Assembly (NCBI RefSeq): GCF_945952055.1
Contig: NZ_CAMFHB010000024.1
Location: 1-64,000, forward strand
Direction: 5' to 3'
Origin: an uncultured Alsobacter sp.
Lineage (GTDB): Bacteria > Pseudomonadota > Alphaproteobacteria > Rhizobiales > Beijerinckiaceae
Length of the DNA stretch: 64,000 nt
Below, piece after piece: positions 6,937-17,916 of the stretch (positions within the stretch are counted from its first letter, which is position 1; each line of letters begins with the position of its first letter). A model generated the notes under the pieces. That model was not told the origin of the DNA. It saw only the letters and a program-made list of their open reading frames with translations, and did not search any database. A program made the translations under genes and the position numbers.

Positions 6937-8121
6937 ATGTTGAAGCGCTTCCGCCACGATGAGAAAGGCGCAGTCATGACCGCGTTCGCGGTCGGAATGA
7001 TCCCGATCGGGCTCGCGATCGGGGGGGCCGTGGACTTCGCGACGGTCATCAAGCACCGGCAGCAGATGCAGGCCCAGACCGATGCGGCGGCCATCGCGGC
7101 GGCCCTGGCGCTGGACGGCGACAAGACGACAATTGCGCAGGCTTTCTTCACCAACACGGCCACGCCCAGCACCGTGACGGCGGTGGCCAACGGCGATCTC
7201 GTCACCGTGACCGCGACCAGTACGGTGAAGACCCCGTTCCTATCGATCGCCGGCACCCAATCCATGGCGGCGACGACGAAATCGGTCGCGGCGCGGCTGC
7301 GCAGCGGTCCGCCGGCGTGCCTGCTGGCGTTGAACAAGACCGTGTCCGGCGCGATCACGTTCTCCGGCTCGTCCCTGACGGTCGCCAAGGGTTGCTCGAT
7401 CTACAGCAACTCCAACAGCGACAGCGCCATCTCCGTGGCGGGGTCGGCGAGCGTCACCGCCGACGGGTTCTGTTCGGTCGGCGGCTTCTCGGGCCCGGCC
7501 GACATGAACCCCAAGCCGTTCACCCATTGCTATCCCGCCAAGGACCCGTTCGCGGCGGTCGCGACGGCGACGAGCGGCGGCTGCAGCTACAACAACCTCA
7601 CCGTCCAGCCGAACAAGTCGAAGGCGCTGTCGCCCGGCACCTATTGCGGCGGGCTCGACATCAAGGGCGACGCCACCCTCGACCCCGGCGTCTACATCAT
7701 CAAGGACGGTGGCCTCGCCATCTCCAGCCAGTCGAACGTGACCGGCAACGGCGTCACTTTCGTGCTCACGGGCAAATCGGCGGGCTTCACCATCAATGGC
7801 GGGGCCAACATCGACCTGAAGGCGACGACGTCGGGGTCCTATGCCGGCATCCTGATCTTCCAGGACAGGGCGTCGAATGCCGGCGCCGGGAACACGCTCA
7901 ACGGCAACTCGTCGACGAAGCTGGCAGGCGCGATCTACACCCCGACCCAGACGGTGACCATCAACGGGTCGGGCACCTTCGGCCAGACCAACACCTACAT
8001 GCCGATCATCGCCGACCAGATCAAACTGACCGGCAACGCGACCGCGCAGGCCGACGTGACGAAGATGACCTCCGTCGCCGAGATCGCGAAGATCGGCACC
8101 TCGGCCATGCTGCTGCAGTGA
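6937..8121 (+). CDS. TadE/TadG-like membrane-anchored secreted protein
   Basis: A 394-residue protein. The N-terminus (residues 1-60) has the TadE/G layout: a short basic segment, RHDEKGAV, one hydrophobic segment at about 13-33, then the KHRQQMQAQTDAAAIAAAL helix. The rest is rich in Ser, Thr, Gly and Asn, with spaced cysteines (ACLLAL, KGCSIYS, DGFCSVG, THCYPAK, GGCSYNN, TYCGG) and repeated short strands suggestive of a beta-helix. TadE/G proteins are minor pilins or accessories of Flp pili, but no other tad gene lies nearby. GGAGG at 6926-6930 is a strong ribosome binding site. Confidence 0.75.
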   Translation: MLKRFRHDEKGAVMTAFAVGMIPIGLAIGGAVDFATVIKHRQQMQAQTDAAAIAAALALDGDKTTIAQAFFTNTATPSTVTAVANGDLVTVTATSTVKTPFLSIAGTQSMAATTKSVAARLRSGPPACLLALNKTVSGAITFSGSSLTVAKGCSIYSNSNSDSAISVAGSASVTADGFCSVGGFSGPADMNPKPFTHCYPAKDPFAAVATATSGGCSYNNLTVQPNKSKALSPGTYCGGLDIKGDATLDPGVYIIKDGGLAISSQSNVTGNGVTFVLTGKSAGFTINGGANIDLKATTSGSYAGILIFQDRASNAGAGNTLNGNSSTKLAGAIYTPTQTVTINGSGTFGQTNTYMPIIADQIKLTGNATAQADVTKMTSVAEIAKIGTSAMLLQ

Positions 8122-8191
8122 GCACGGGCGAGGGCCTGGGCTGGATCATGCCGCGCCAAGGCCGAACGCGACGTGTCGGGAGAGGCCCGCG

Positions 8192-9178
8192 CTAGCGCTG
8201 CACGGACGTCATGCCGCCGGCCGGATAGCGCGTCCCGGCGGCGGCCCCGGCGGGAACCGCGGCCGAGATGCGGGCCACGTCCTGCGGACTGAGCGAGACC
8301 TTCAGCGCGCCGAGGTTCTCCTCGATGCGGGACCAGTACCGGGTGCCGGGAATGGCCGCCACGTCGTCGCCCTGCGCCAGGAGCCAGGCGAGCGTCAGTT
8401 GCGCCGGCGTGCAGCCCTTCTCCGCCGCGATCGCCTCCACCTTCTCCACGAGGGCCCGGTTGGTGCCGAAGTTCTCGGGCTGGAAGCGCGGGTGGGCCGA
8501 GCGCCTCCCGTCGATCTGCGACTGCTCCTTGATCGCGCCCGTCAGGAAGCCGCGGCCGAGCGGGCTGTAGGCCACGAAGCCGATGCCGAGGGCGCGGGTG
8601 ACCGCCCGGGTGGCCTCGGCCTCCTGCCGGTAGAGGAGGGAGAATTCGGTCTGCACCGCGCTGATCGGGTGCACCGCATGGGCGCGGCGGATCGTATCGG
8701 GATGGGCTTCCGACAGGCCGAGATAGCGGACCTTGCCGGCCTGCACGAGCCCGGCCATCGCGCCCACCGTCTCCTCGATCGGCACGGACGGGTCCACCCG
8801 GTGCTGGTAGTAGAGGTCGATCACGTCGACGCCGAGCCGCTTGAGCGAGGCGTCGCAGGCCTGCCTGACATAGTCGGGCCGGCCGTTGACCCCGTTGGGA
8901 CCGCCCGGGTTCTGGATCTGGCCGAACTTCGTCGCCAGAACGACCTTGTCGCGAAGACCCTTCAGGGCCTGTCCGAGCACACCCTCGTTGTGCCCCCAGC
9001 CATACATGTCGGAACTGTCGAGATGGTCCAGCCCGTGGTCGACGGCGGTGCGGATGAGATCGATCGAGGTGGTGTCGTCGGCATCCCCGTAGGTGCCCGA
9101 CAGCGACATGCAGCCCAGCCCGATGGCGGAGACGGACAGGCCCTGGGTTCCCAGGGTGCGATGGGGCAGCGTGCTCAT
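8192..9178 (-). CDS. aldo/keto reductase
   Basis: A 328-residue NADPH-dependent (beta/alpha)8 reductase of the YhdN/AKR11-13-like group. The catalytic tyrosine lies in [13 protein letters not shown] and the lysine in VVLATKFG; the histidine position is YYQHRVDP. The C-terminal cofactor region is [16 protein letters not shown]. Such enzymes reduce aldehydes and ketones in the cytoplasm; the substrate is not predictable. The ATG at 9178 begins [10 protein letters not shown], the usual family start. It is divergent from the globin-coupled chemoreceptor. Confidence 0.9.
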   Translation of the reverse strand: MSTLPHRTLGTQGLSVSAIGLGCMSLSGTYGDADDTTSIDLIRTAVDHGLDHLDSSDMYGWGHNEGVLGQALKGLRDKVVLATKFGQIQNPGGPNGVNGRPDYVRQACDASLKRLGVDVIDLYYQHRVDPSVPIEETVGAMAGLVQAGKVRYLGLSEAHPDTIRRAHAVHPISAVQTEFSLLYRQEAEATRAVTRALGIGFVAYSPLGRGFLTGAIKEQSQIDGRRSAHPRFQPENFGTNRALVEKVEAIAAEKGCTPAQLTLAWLLAQGDDVAAIPGTRYWSRIEENLGALKVSLSPQDVARISAAVPAGAAAGTRYPAGGMTSVQR

Positions 9179-9522
9179 GATGCTCTCTCCGAGGATGGAT
9201 GGCCGCAGCATCCCCCAGCCGCCGGAGCGCGGCAACCGCTCAAAACTTAACCCAGATCAAGAACGGTATTGCGAATTGCGGGGACGGCTGCGACATGGGG
9301 TGCGACATCGCTTTCGCGACGCAAATGCACGCCAAAGCTGCAGCTCGGCATTCGCTTTACCGATTGTTTGTACGTGTCGCCTACGCAAATAGCCGTACGC
9401 AGATCCACTTACGTATGTCTACGGACCGAATGCGACGTCGACCGGACTGGGAGAGCCCCGGCCCGGCGAGAGCGATCGGCCGCGTCCTTCACCGTGAATT
9501 CGACCTAAGGAGCGAGGAGCGT
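9179..9522. other. intergenic region between divergent aldo/keto reductase and chemoreceptor genes
   Basis: This stretch of 344 bases is less GC-rich in its middle than the flanking genes and presumably holds both promoters. A strong ribosome binding site (TAAGGAGCGAGGAGC) precedes the chemoreceptor ATG. I see no convincing gene, terminator hairpin or long repeat in it. Confidence 0.5.
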
Positions 9523-11129
9523 ATGCAGACCGAACCGTCCAGCCTCGATCTCGAAGCCAGGCTGAGTTTCTATACGATCGACGAGGCTGCCGCGAAGGCC
9601 CTTCGGTCCGCATCGGACGTGGTGAAGCGGGAGCTTCCCGTTGCCCTCGACAAGTTCTACCGGCACGTGCAGGGGTTCGAGCAGGCCCGCCGCTTCTTCA
9701 AGTCCCAGACCATGATGGACGGGGCCCGGTCCCGCCAGGTCGGCCATTGGGACATGCTCATGACGGGCACGTTCAACGAGGCTTACGGCAAGGGCGTCCG
9801 GGCGGTCGGCATGACCCACGCCCGCATCGGCCTCGAGCCTCGCTGGTACGTGGGCGGTTACGCCGTCATCCTCTCGCACCTCATCGAGGCGATCGTCGGC
9901 CAGAAGGACGGGGCGTCCTCGTGGTTCGGCAGGGGCAAGAGCGACGGCGACAAGGCCGCGATGCTGTCCGCGCTGTCCAAGGCGGTGTTGCTCGACATCG
10001 ACCTCGCCATCAGCGTCTACATCGAGGCCGCCGAAACCGCCCGCCGCAAGGCCGAGGAGGAGCAGGCCGTGGCCGCCCGCAAGGCGATCGACGAGGCCCA
10101 GCAGCAGGTCGTCGACCTGTTCGGGGCGGCGTTCACGGCCATGGCCGCCGGCGATCTCACGGTGCGCATCGACACCGAGGTGCCCCCCGTGTTCGAGCGC
10201 CTGAAGACGGATTTCAACGAAGCCGCCGAGCGGCTCGGGCAGTCGATCGCGCCGTCGGCGACGTGGCGCGGGACATCCACAGCGCCGCGAGCGAGATCGG
10301 CGTCGGCGCCCACGACCTCGCCGCCCGGACCGAGCAGCAGGCCTCCTCGCTCGAGGAGACCGCCGCCACGACGGAACAGCTCGCCGCGTCGGTCAAGACG
10401 ACCGCCGCCTCGAGCCGCGACGCGGTGGCGAAGGCCGAGGAGGCCCGCGGCATCGCCGAGGATGGCGGCCGCACGGTCAAGACGGCCGTCGAGGCCATGG
10501 CCAAGATCGAGCAGGTCTCGTCCAAGATCACCGACATCACGGCCGTGATCGACGAGATCGCGTTCCAGACCAACCTGCTCGCGCTCAACGCCGCCGTGGA
10601 GGCGGCTCGCGCCGGGGATGCGGGCAAGGGCTTCGCGGTGGTGGCGTCGGAAGTGCGCACGCTGGCCCAGCGCGCCGGCGAGGCGGCGCGCGACATCAAG
10701 GACCTGATCGGCACGTCGGTGAACGAGGTGGCCGAGGGCGTGAAGCTCGTCAACGCGGCCGGCAAGGTCCTGGACCGCATCGTCTCGGCCTCCAACGAGG
10801 CCGCGGCGACGGTGGGCGACATCTCCGCGGCCGCCTCCGAGCAGGCCAGCGGCATCGACGAGATGAGCCAGGCCATCGCGCATCTCGACGGCATGACGCA
10901 GCAGAACGCGGCGCTCGCCGAGGAAAGCTCGGCCTCCGCCACCACGCTCGGTCAGCAGGTCGAGCGGCTGTCCGACCTCGTCGCCCAGTTCAAGACGCCC
11001 GCCGCCGCCGCGCGCTTCGGCGCGGTGCGGGCGGCGCTCTCGGCCGCGCCGCAATGGGAGGCCGAGCGCGGCCAGCCGGCGCGATCCGGGGCCGGTCGTC
11101 CGAAGCAGTTTGCCCGCGCCCGCGGCTGA
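9523..11129 (+). pseudogene. globin-coupled methyl-accepting chemotaxis transducer (HemAT-like), frameshifted
   Basis: The first frame starts at 9523 and encodes a globin-sensor domain (about residues 1-165) with candidate proximal His99 in [16 protein letters not shown], a linker helix, and a HAMP-like segment ([20 protein letters not shown]). At about 10249-10253 the homology moves to another frame ([16 protein letters not shown]). That frame carries the full MCP signalling domain, including the hairpin tip [21 protein letters not shown], to 11129. One missing base in a run reading GATCGCGCCGTC explains it. No transmembrane segment is seen, so the intact protein would be a cytoplasmic oxygen sensor signalling to CheA. 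A sequencing error and a true pseudogene cannot be told apart here. Confidence 0.85.
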
Positions 11130-11142
11130 CCGCGGCGGCGGC

Positions 11143-11991
11143 TCACCAGAAAGCCTCGCCCGACATGGCGACCGGCCCGCCCTCGCGGGCCGTCCAGAGG
11201 GCGAGGCGACCATCGGCGAGGGGACCGGCATGGATGCCGATCGTCTCGCCGTCCGACACCGGCGATTGGCCGCGGTAGGTGAAGCGGGCCGGCGTGCGCC
11301 CGGCCACCCGCGCGGCCATGTGGCAGAGCCACGTCGCCTGCAGCGGCCCGTGGACCACGAGGCCCGCATAGCCTTCGTCCTCCACGGCATATCGGCGGTC
11401 GTAGTGGATGCGGTGGCCGTTGAAGGTCAGCGCCGAATAGCGGAACAGCAGGGTGGGCGTGGCGACGATCCGTGCCGTGGTCTGGCCCGCGGGCGCCGGC
11501 ACGAAGGCCTTGGACGCCGGCGCGACCGGCGTGGCGTCCCGGTAGACGATCGTCTGGATCTCGTCGATCGCGGCCGTGCCGCCCGTCTCCAGGACATGAT
11601 GCACCGAGACGAAGCAGAGCCGCCCGGTGCGGCCCTCCTTGATCGTCACGTCCGCGATCCGCGATCGGCGCAGGACGGTGTCGCCGACGCACAGGTCGCG
11701 GTGGAACGTCACGTCGCCGCCGGCCCACATGCGGCGGGGCAGGGGAACGGGCGGCAGGAAGCCGCCCTTGCGGGGATGACCGTCGGGCCCGAGCACGTCC
11801 AAGGGCAGCGCCGGTTGTGCCAGGCAGAAATGCAGGAGCGGCGGCACCGCTTCGCCCACCTGCGGAACGGGCGTTCCCAGCGTCACGGCGAACTTGCGCG
11901 CCAGGTCTTCGGTGACGACGTCCCGCGCCACCTCCTCGCGGCCGACCCACGACTTGAGAAGGCTCTCGTCGAGGGGCGGCGGATCGCTCAC
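11143..11991 (-). CDS. MaoC-like / mesaconyl-C4-CoA hydratase-type double hot-dog protein
   Basis: A 282-residue protein with two hot-dog units: an N-terminal FAS1-like dehydratase part (about 10-150) with RRMWAGGDVTFHRDL, and a C-terminal MaoC-like part with SALTFNGHRIHYDRRYA (about 186-202) and GLVVHGPL (His214). This architecture belongs to the mesaconyl-C4-CoA hydratase and HTD2-like family, which hydrates enoyl- or mesaconyl-CoA thioesters. The GTG start at 11991 (VSDPPPLDES) fits the family length; no ATG lies in a plausible place. It follows the peptide-type binding-protein gene by 65 bases on the same strand and may be the last gene of that transport operon. Confidence 0.8.
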   Translation of the reverse strand: MSDPPPLDESLLKSWVGREEVARDVVTEDLARKFAVTLGTPVPQVGEAVPPLLHFCLAQPALPLDVLGPDGHPRKGGFLPPVPLPRRMWAGGDVTFHRDLCVGDTVLRRSRIADVTIKEGRTGRLCFVSVHHVLETGGTAAIDEIQTIVYRDATPVAPASKAFVPAPAGQTTARIVATPTLLFRYSALTFNGHRIHYDRRYAVEDEGYAGLVVHGPLQATWLCHMAARVAGRTPARFTYRGQSPVSDGETIGIHAGPLADGRLALWTAREGGPVAMSGEAFW

Positions 11992-12056
11992 GGGGGCAGG
12001 TCCTGTCGCGTGGGCGCCGGCGGGGCTGGCTGCTCCGCCGGCTTCAGGTGAACGCC

Positions 12057-13622
12057 TTACTTCACGCCCTTCAGCACCAGGTTCAGGTACATGCGCCCGT
12101 CGGGCCGCGCCTCGTAGGACAGGCGGTCGGACACGCCGTAGAGGGTGGGCTCGGTGAACATCCAGATCACCGGGGCCTGCTCCGCCACGTAGGCCTCGGC
12201 GTCCCAGCACATCTTCTGCCACTTCGACTGGTCGAATTCCTGGTTGAAGGCCTTGAACATGGCCTCGAACTTGTCGTCGACCCAGCTCATGCGGTTGGAG
12301 CCGCTGTCCTTCTGCACCAGCAGCAGGTCGCCCTGGCAGGTGTAGTCGGGACCGGACGAGGAGTTCATCAGGTCGCGGTAGCCGGCGCCCTGCTTGGCGC
12401 GCATCTGCGAGTTGATGGCGTTGTCGATGACGCGCAGGTCCTTGATCTCGATGCCGACGGCCTTCCAGCTGTCGGCCATCACCTGCGCGATCTCCTTGTC
12501 GTTCAGGTAGGAGCCGTTGGTGGTGTCGAAGTCGAGCGCCAGGCGCACGCCGTCCTTCACCCGGATGCCGTCCTTGCCGGGCACCCAGCCGGCGGCGTCC
12601 AGCAGCGCCTTGGCCTTGGCGGGGTCATAGGCGAAGGGCTTCAGGCCCGGGTTGTTGTAGGGCGTGTTGATGAGGTCGATGTTGCACTTCGCCATGCCGC
12701 CCATGAGCGCCGAGGCGATCTCCTCGCAGTTCACGGCGTGGTTCATGGCCTGGCGGACCCGCACGTCGGCGAGCGCGGGATGGCGGCCCTGCTTGATGGC
12801 CACGAACAGGCGACGGTAGCTCGGCGCCACGATGACCTTCATGCCCGGCGTCTTGTCGAGGCTGGGCTTCAGGTCGGCCGGCACGCCGACCATCAGGTCG
12901 GCCGAGCCCGCCTTCAGCTCGCTGATGCGGGTCGCGACTTCCGGCACCGCCTTGACGATCACGTCGTCCACCGGCGGCTTGCCTAGCCGGTACTTGTCGA
13001 AGGCCTTGAGCACGACGCCCTGTCCAGCCTTGTAGGACACGAACTTGTAGCCGCCGGCGCCGACCGGCGCGAACGCCACCTTCTCCGGCGGGTTCTCGGT
13101 GTAGTACTTCGGCGGCAGGAGCGAGAGCTCCGGGTTGACCATGTGCGCGGTGATGACCGGATCCGGCTCGCTCATGTTGAGCTTCACGGTGAGGTCGTCG
13201 ACCTTCTCCATCGTCTTGTACTTGAGCGCGCCCAAGGCGAAGGTCAGGTCGCCCTTTCCCTCGGCGAAAAGCTTCTTCGCCCTGTCGAACGTGAAGACCG
13301 CCGCGTCGGCGTTGATCGGCTCGCCGTTGTGGAAGGTCAGGCCCGGGCGGATCTTGATCTCCCAGGTGAGCGGGTCGAGCATCTTGATCGACTCGGCGAT
13401 GGCCGGGACGACCTTGCCCTGGTTGTCGAGCCGGAAGAGCGTCTCGTGAATGGTCAGGATCAGGTGGGCGTCGGCCTGCGTGAACATCGGGTCCATGCTC
13501 ACCGGCTCCGCGTTCAGGAGCACCACCACCGGCTTGTCGGCGGCGCGCGCGGCGGGAGCGACGGTGGCCAGGCCGAGGCCGAGCGCGATCAGTGAGGAGC
13601 GGAGCAGGCGGATCTGGTTCAT
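12057..13622 (-). CDS. ABC transporter substrate-binding protein, family 5 (dipeptide/oligopeptide/nickel type)
   Basis: A 521-residue periplasmic binding protein. A Sec signal peptide covers about residues 1-27, ending APAARA before ADKPVV. Family-5 signatures follow: EPVSMDPMFTQADAHLILTIHETLF, EIKIRPGLTFHNGEPINADAAVF and RVRQAMNHAVNCEEIA. Ligands in this family include peptides, glycosides, opines and nickel complexes, so the substrate is open. It lies 36 bases downstream of the second permease gene and is the binding subunit of the importer encoded upstream. Confidence 0.93.
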   Translation of the reverse strand: MNQIRLLRSSLIALGLGLATVAPAARAADKPVVVLLNAEPVSMDPMFTQADAHLILTIHETLFRLDNQGKVVPAIAESIKMLDPLTWEIKIRPGLTFHNGEPINADAAVFTFDRAKKLFAEGKGDLTFALGALKYKTMEKVDDLTVKLNMSEPDPVITAHMVNPELSLLPPKYYTENPPEKVAFAPVGAGGYKFVSYKAGQGVVLKAFDKYRLGKPPVDDVIVKAVPEVATRISELKAGSADLMVGVPADLKPSLDKTPGMKVIVAPSYRRLFVAIKQGRHPALADVRVRQAMNHAVNCEEIASALMGGMAKCNIDLINTPYNNPGLKPFAYDPAKAKALLDAAGWVPGKDGIRVKDGVRLALDFDTTNGSYLNDKEIAQVMADSWKAVGIEIKDLRVIDNAINSQMRAKQGAGYRDLMNSSSGPDYTCQGDLLLVQKDSGSNRMSWVDDKFEAMFKAFNQEFDQSKWQKMCWDAEAYVAEQAPVIWMFTEPTLYGVSDRLSYEARPDGRMYLNLVLKGVK

Positions 13623-13658
13623 CGCGGGGTCCTGTTCAGGCAGGAGGTTGCGGGAAAA

Positions 13659-14570
13659 CTATAGGATGTTCTTGAGGCGCGGGTCGAGGAAGTCCCTCAA
13701 CCAGTCGCCCAGCAAGTTGATCGACAGCACCGTCAGCGAAATCGCCAGACCTGCGGGAATGGTCAGCCATTCGGCGATGCCGATATATTGCCGTCCGTCG
13801 GCCAGCATCGTCCCCCAGCTCGGCACCGAGGGAGACACGCCGACGCCCAGGAAGCTGAGCGAGGCTTCGGCCACGATGTTGCTGGCCATGGTGAAGCTCG
13901 CCACCACGATCACCGGACTCCAGACGTTGGGCAGGATGTGCTGGAACAGGATGCGCCATTGGCGCTCGCCGGTGGCGCGCGCGGCCAGCACGAACTCCTC
14001 CTGCTTGATGGCGAGCACCTGGCCGCGCACGATCCGTCCGTACTGCACCCAGCCGGTGAGCCCCAGCACCAGGATCAGCTTGTCGAGGCCGCTGCCCAGC
14101 ACGGCCATGATGGCCAAGGCCAGCAGAATGGTGGGGAAGGAGAGCTGGATGTCGGCGATGCGCATGACGATGTCGTCGACCACGCCGCCGAAATAGCCGG
14201 AGACGAGCCCCAGCAAGAGGCCGATCACGCCCGAGATCGCCAGCGCCGACACCGCGACGATGAGCGACACGCGGGCGCCGTAGATGAGGCGGCTGAGCAC
14301 GTCGCGGCCGAGCGCGTCGGTGCCGAGCCAGAAGGTGGCACCCGCCGAATTGACCCAGCCGGGGGGCTTGAGCCGCTGGATGAGCTTGATCGCGAAGGGA
14401 TCGTTGGGCGCCAGCCACGGCGCCCCGAGCGCGGCGATGAGGACGACGGCGAGCACGATGGCGCTCACGACGGCGGCCTTGCTCCCCACGAAGCGCTTCA
14501 GGAGGCGGCTGCGCCGCGGCTTCGGCGCAACGGTCGCGGGGGCGGGGGCGAGATCGGCGTCCGCGCTCAT
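13659..14570 (-). CDS. ABC transporter permease, DppC/OppC type
   Basis: A 303-residue inner-membrane permease. An N-terminal hydrophobic segment (AVVSAIVLAVVLIAALGAPW) is followed by the OppC-N signature FWLGTDALGRDVLSRLIYGAR and the conserved cytoplasmic loop EFVLAARATGERQWRILFQHILPN, which contacts the ATPases. The C-terminal LGDWLRDFLDPRLKN is typical of DppC. The ATG at 14570 lies two bases past the stop of the DppB-type gene, so the two are translationally linked. Partner of the genes at 14573-15499 and 15768-17731. Confidence 0.92.
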   Translation of the reverse strand: MSADADLAPAPATVAPKPRRSRLLKRFVGSKAAVVSAIVLAVVLIAALGAPWLAPNDPFAIKLIQRLKPPGWVNSAGATFWLGTDALGRDVLSRLIYGARVSLIVAVSALAISGVIGLLLGLVSGYFGGVVDDIVMRIADIQLSFPTILLALAIMAVLGSGLDKLILVLGLTGWVQYGRIVRGQVLAIKQEEFVLAARATGERQWRILFQHILPNVWSPVIVVASFTMASNIVAEASLSFLGVGVSPSVPSWGTMLADGRQYIGIAEWLTIPAGLAISLTVLSINLLGDWLRDFLDPRLKNIL

Positions 14571-14572
14571 CG

Positions 14573-15499
14573 TCAGCCTCCCAGCCGGATGCGCGGATCG
14601 ACCCAGACATAGACGAGGTCGATGAGCAGGTTCACGCCGGCGAAAATCAGCGCCAGCATGATCACGCCGGCCTGCACCACGAAGAAGTCCTTCGAGCCGA
14701 TGGCGGCGACGATCTCGCGCCCGACGCCCGGCCAACCGAAGATCGTCTCGACGATCACCGATCCGCCCAGCAGGAAGCCGAGCTCGAGCCCCACCGCGGT
14801 GACGATGGGCAGCAGCGAGTTGCGCAGCACGTGGGCGTAGACCACGCGGCGCTCGCTGATGCCCTTGGCGCGGGCCGTGCGCACGAAGTCGCGCTGCATG
14901 AAGTCGAGCATGGACGAGCGCGTCAGCCGCATGTTGCGCGCCATGGGAAACGCGGCCAGCGTGATCCCCGGCATGACCAGGTGCTTCCAGGTGCCGCTGC
15001 CGGAGATGGGCAGCCACTTGAGCTCCACCCCGAAGAACAGGATCAGCAGGATGCCGAGCCAGAAGCTCGGGATCGACTGGCCGGCGAGCGTCAGGGCCGT
15101 CACGGCGTGGTCCACCGTCGTGTTCGGCCGGGTCGCCGACAGCACGCCGAGGGGAATGGAGATCACGAGCGACAGCACGAAGGCGAAGGCGGCGAGCTGG
15201 ATGGTGGCCGGCAGCTTGTCGACGATGACCTCGTAGGCCGGCTGGTGGCGGATGAACGAGTACCCGAAATCGCCCTGCAGCGCCTTGCCGACGAAGCTCG
15301 CATACTGGACGAGCCAGGGCCGGTCGAAGCCCATCTTCGCCCGGAACTCCTGGATCTGGTCGACCGTCATCCGGTCCGCTCCGTCGCCCAGGATCACCTC
15401 CGTCGGGTCGCCCGTGAGGAACAGGAGCCCGAAGGCGACGATGCTCACGCCGAACACGACGATGACGGACTGGGCCAACCGGCGCAGGACGTAGCGCAT
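14573..15499 (-). CDS. ABC transporter permease, DppB/OppB type
   Basis: A 308-residue permease with the DppB N-terminus MRYVLRRLAQSVIVVFGVSI, the segment FLTGDPTEVILGD, and the EAA-type loop DFVRTARAKGISERRVVYAHVLRNSLLPIVTAVG. The C-terminus ends YVWVDPRIRLGG. It forms the membrane channel with the DppC-type partner encoded two bases downstream. A 268-base gap holding a bipartite palindromic repeat separates it from the ATPase genes upstream, which may separate expression of the two halves of the operon. Confidence 0.92.
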   Translation of the reverse strand: MRYVLRRLAQSVIVVFGVSIVAFGLLFLTGDPTEVILGDGADRMTVDQIQEFRAKMGFDRPWLVQYASFVGKALQGDFGYSFIRHQPAYEVIVDKLPATIQLAAFAFVLSLVISIPLGVLSATRPNTTVDHAVTALTLAGQSIPSFWLGILLILFFGVELKWLPISGSGTWKHLVMPGITLAAFPMARNMRLTRSSMLDFMQRDFVRTARAKGISERRVVYAHVLRNSLLPIVTAVGLELGFLLGGSVIVETIFGWPGVGREIVAAIGSKDFFVVQAGVIMLALIFAGVNLLIDLVYVWVDPRIRLGG

Positions 15500-15602
15500 G
15501 GTCAGCGGCCTCCCGCGGTCCAGCGATGGGGACGGAAGCTTCGTCGCTCCTTGGTCGTTCGACGGATTGACCCTGGGCTGATCGGCGGCATCCCCCTCCC
15601 GC

Positions 15603-15688
15603 GTCCTGCCCGGGCTTGGCCCGGGCATCCACGACTTTGCCGGGGCCGCGCCGAAGTCGTGGGTGGCCGGGCCAAGCCCGGCCATGAC
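15603..15688. repeat. bipartite palindromic repeat, copy 1 (alpha-beta)
   Basis: Left arm of the alpha type (GTCCTGCCCGGGC...GCCCGGGCATCCACGACTTTG) and, inverted, a right arm of the beta type (GTCATGGCCGGGC...GCCCGGCCACCCACGACTT). Each arm carries its own small palindrome, and the ends of the two arms pair with each other, so the element can fold as nested hairpins. It lies between the ATPase and permease genes of a minus-strand transport operon. Confidence 0.85.
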
Positions 15689-15767
15689 GGCGGAGAGGGG
15701 AGCGCCCGCTCGGGACCAGCGCAGCCCTGGAGCGCTTCATGAAGGGGGCAGGCATCGCGCCGCGCGT

Positions 15768-16741
<974 letters not shown>

Positions 16742-16745
<4 letters not shown>

Positions 16746-17731
16746 GGCCGGCTCTCCGCCGACAGCCGATCGTGCCAGCAGGCCACGGCATGGCCGGCGG
16801 CGACGGTGACCAGCGCGGGGTTCTCCGCCCGGCAGCGGTCCGTGGCGAAGGTGCAGCGTGGCGCAAAGGGACATCCTGTCGGCGGCCCCATCAGCACCGG
16901 AGGCAATCCGCCGATCGCCTTGAGCGTCTGCCGTGCGCCCGCGTCCAGGCGCGGCAGCGAGCCCAGGAGGCCGACCGTGTAGGGATGGGCCGGCCGCGCA
17001 TAGAGGTCGTCGACCGTCGCCGTCTCGATGATGAAGCCGGCATACATCACCGCCACCCGGTCGGCGAGCCGCGCCACCACGCCGAGGTCGTGCGAGATCC
17101 AGATCACCGCGGTGCCGAGCTCGCTCTGCAGCCGCTTCACCAGCTCGACGATCTGCGCCTGAATGGTGACGTCGAGCGCCGTCGTGGGTTCGTCGGCGAT
17201 GATGAGCTCGGGCGAGCAGGACAGCGCCATGGCGATCATGACGCGCTGGCGCATGCCGCCGGAGAACTGGTGCGGGTAGTCGTCGAGCCGCGAGGCCGGG
17301 GCGGGGATGCCCACCATCGCCAGGAGCTCCGCCGCGCGGGTGCGGGCCTGCCGCGCCGTGAGCGCCTCGTGCGCCGTGAGGCTCTCGACCAGCTGGTCGC
17401 CGACGCGCATCACCGGGTTGAGCGACGTCATCGGGTCCTGGAAGATGACGCCGATCTCCTGGCCGCGCACCTTGCGCAGCGCCGCGTCGTCGAGGCCGAG
17501 CAGGTCCACGCCCTTGAAGCGGATGCTGCCGCCGGCGATTCGACCGGGCGGGGAGGGGATGAGCCGCAGGATCGACAGGACTCCGACGGTCTTGCCGCTG
17601 CCGCTCTCGCCCACGATGGCGAGACATTCGCCGCGATCGACCTCGTAGGAGATGCCGTTCAGCGCATGCACCACGCCCTCGACCGTGTGGAAGCGCGTCT
17701 CCAGGGCGTTCACCTCGAGAAGTTTCGGCAC
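16742..17731 (-). CDS. ABC transporter ATP-binding protein, DppD/OppD type
   Basis: A 329-residue ATPase with Walker A GESGSGKT (Lys47), the Q-loop [19 protein letters not shown], signature [15 protein letters not shown] and Walker [16 protein letters not shown]. The C-terminus has the cysteine-containing oligopeptide-transporter tail [17 protein letters not shown] placed the start at the GTG 17731 ([10 protein letters not shown]), where homology begins; longer in-frame reads look non-coding. It is the first gene of the importer operon and is divergent from the hydroxyacid dehydrogenase gene across 185 bases. Confidence 0.9.
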
Positions 17732-17916
17732 GGATCCTCGAAGCGGCGGAAAGGGGACTGACGGGCGCGCCGGCAGGTTAGGACCGGCGGCGCGGCCGAA
17801 CAACCGCGCTCGAGGGGTAGGTCGCGCATGGCGGACATGCATCGCGCTCTGCGCACTGGTCGCGGCGCCTGCGGCCTGCGACGATGCGGGTCGAACCTCG
17901 CCACGCCGGAACTCCC

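Noticed and set aside
13659-15755. An open frame of 698 codons that would fuse the DppC-type permease to upstream sequence.
   Set aside because: The upstream part is out-of-frame sequence of the DppB-type gene. DppC begins normally at 14570, two bases after the DppB stop.
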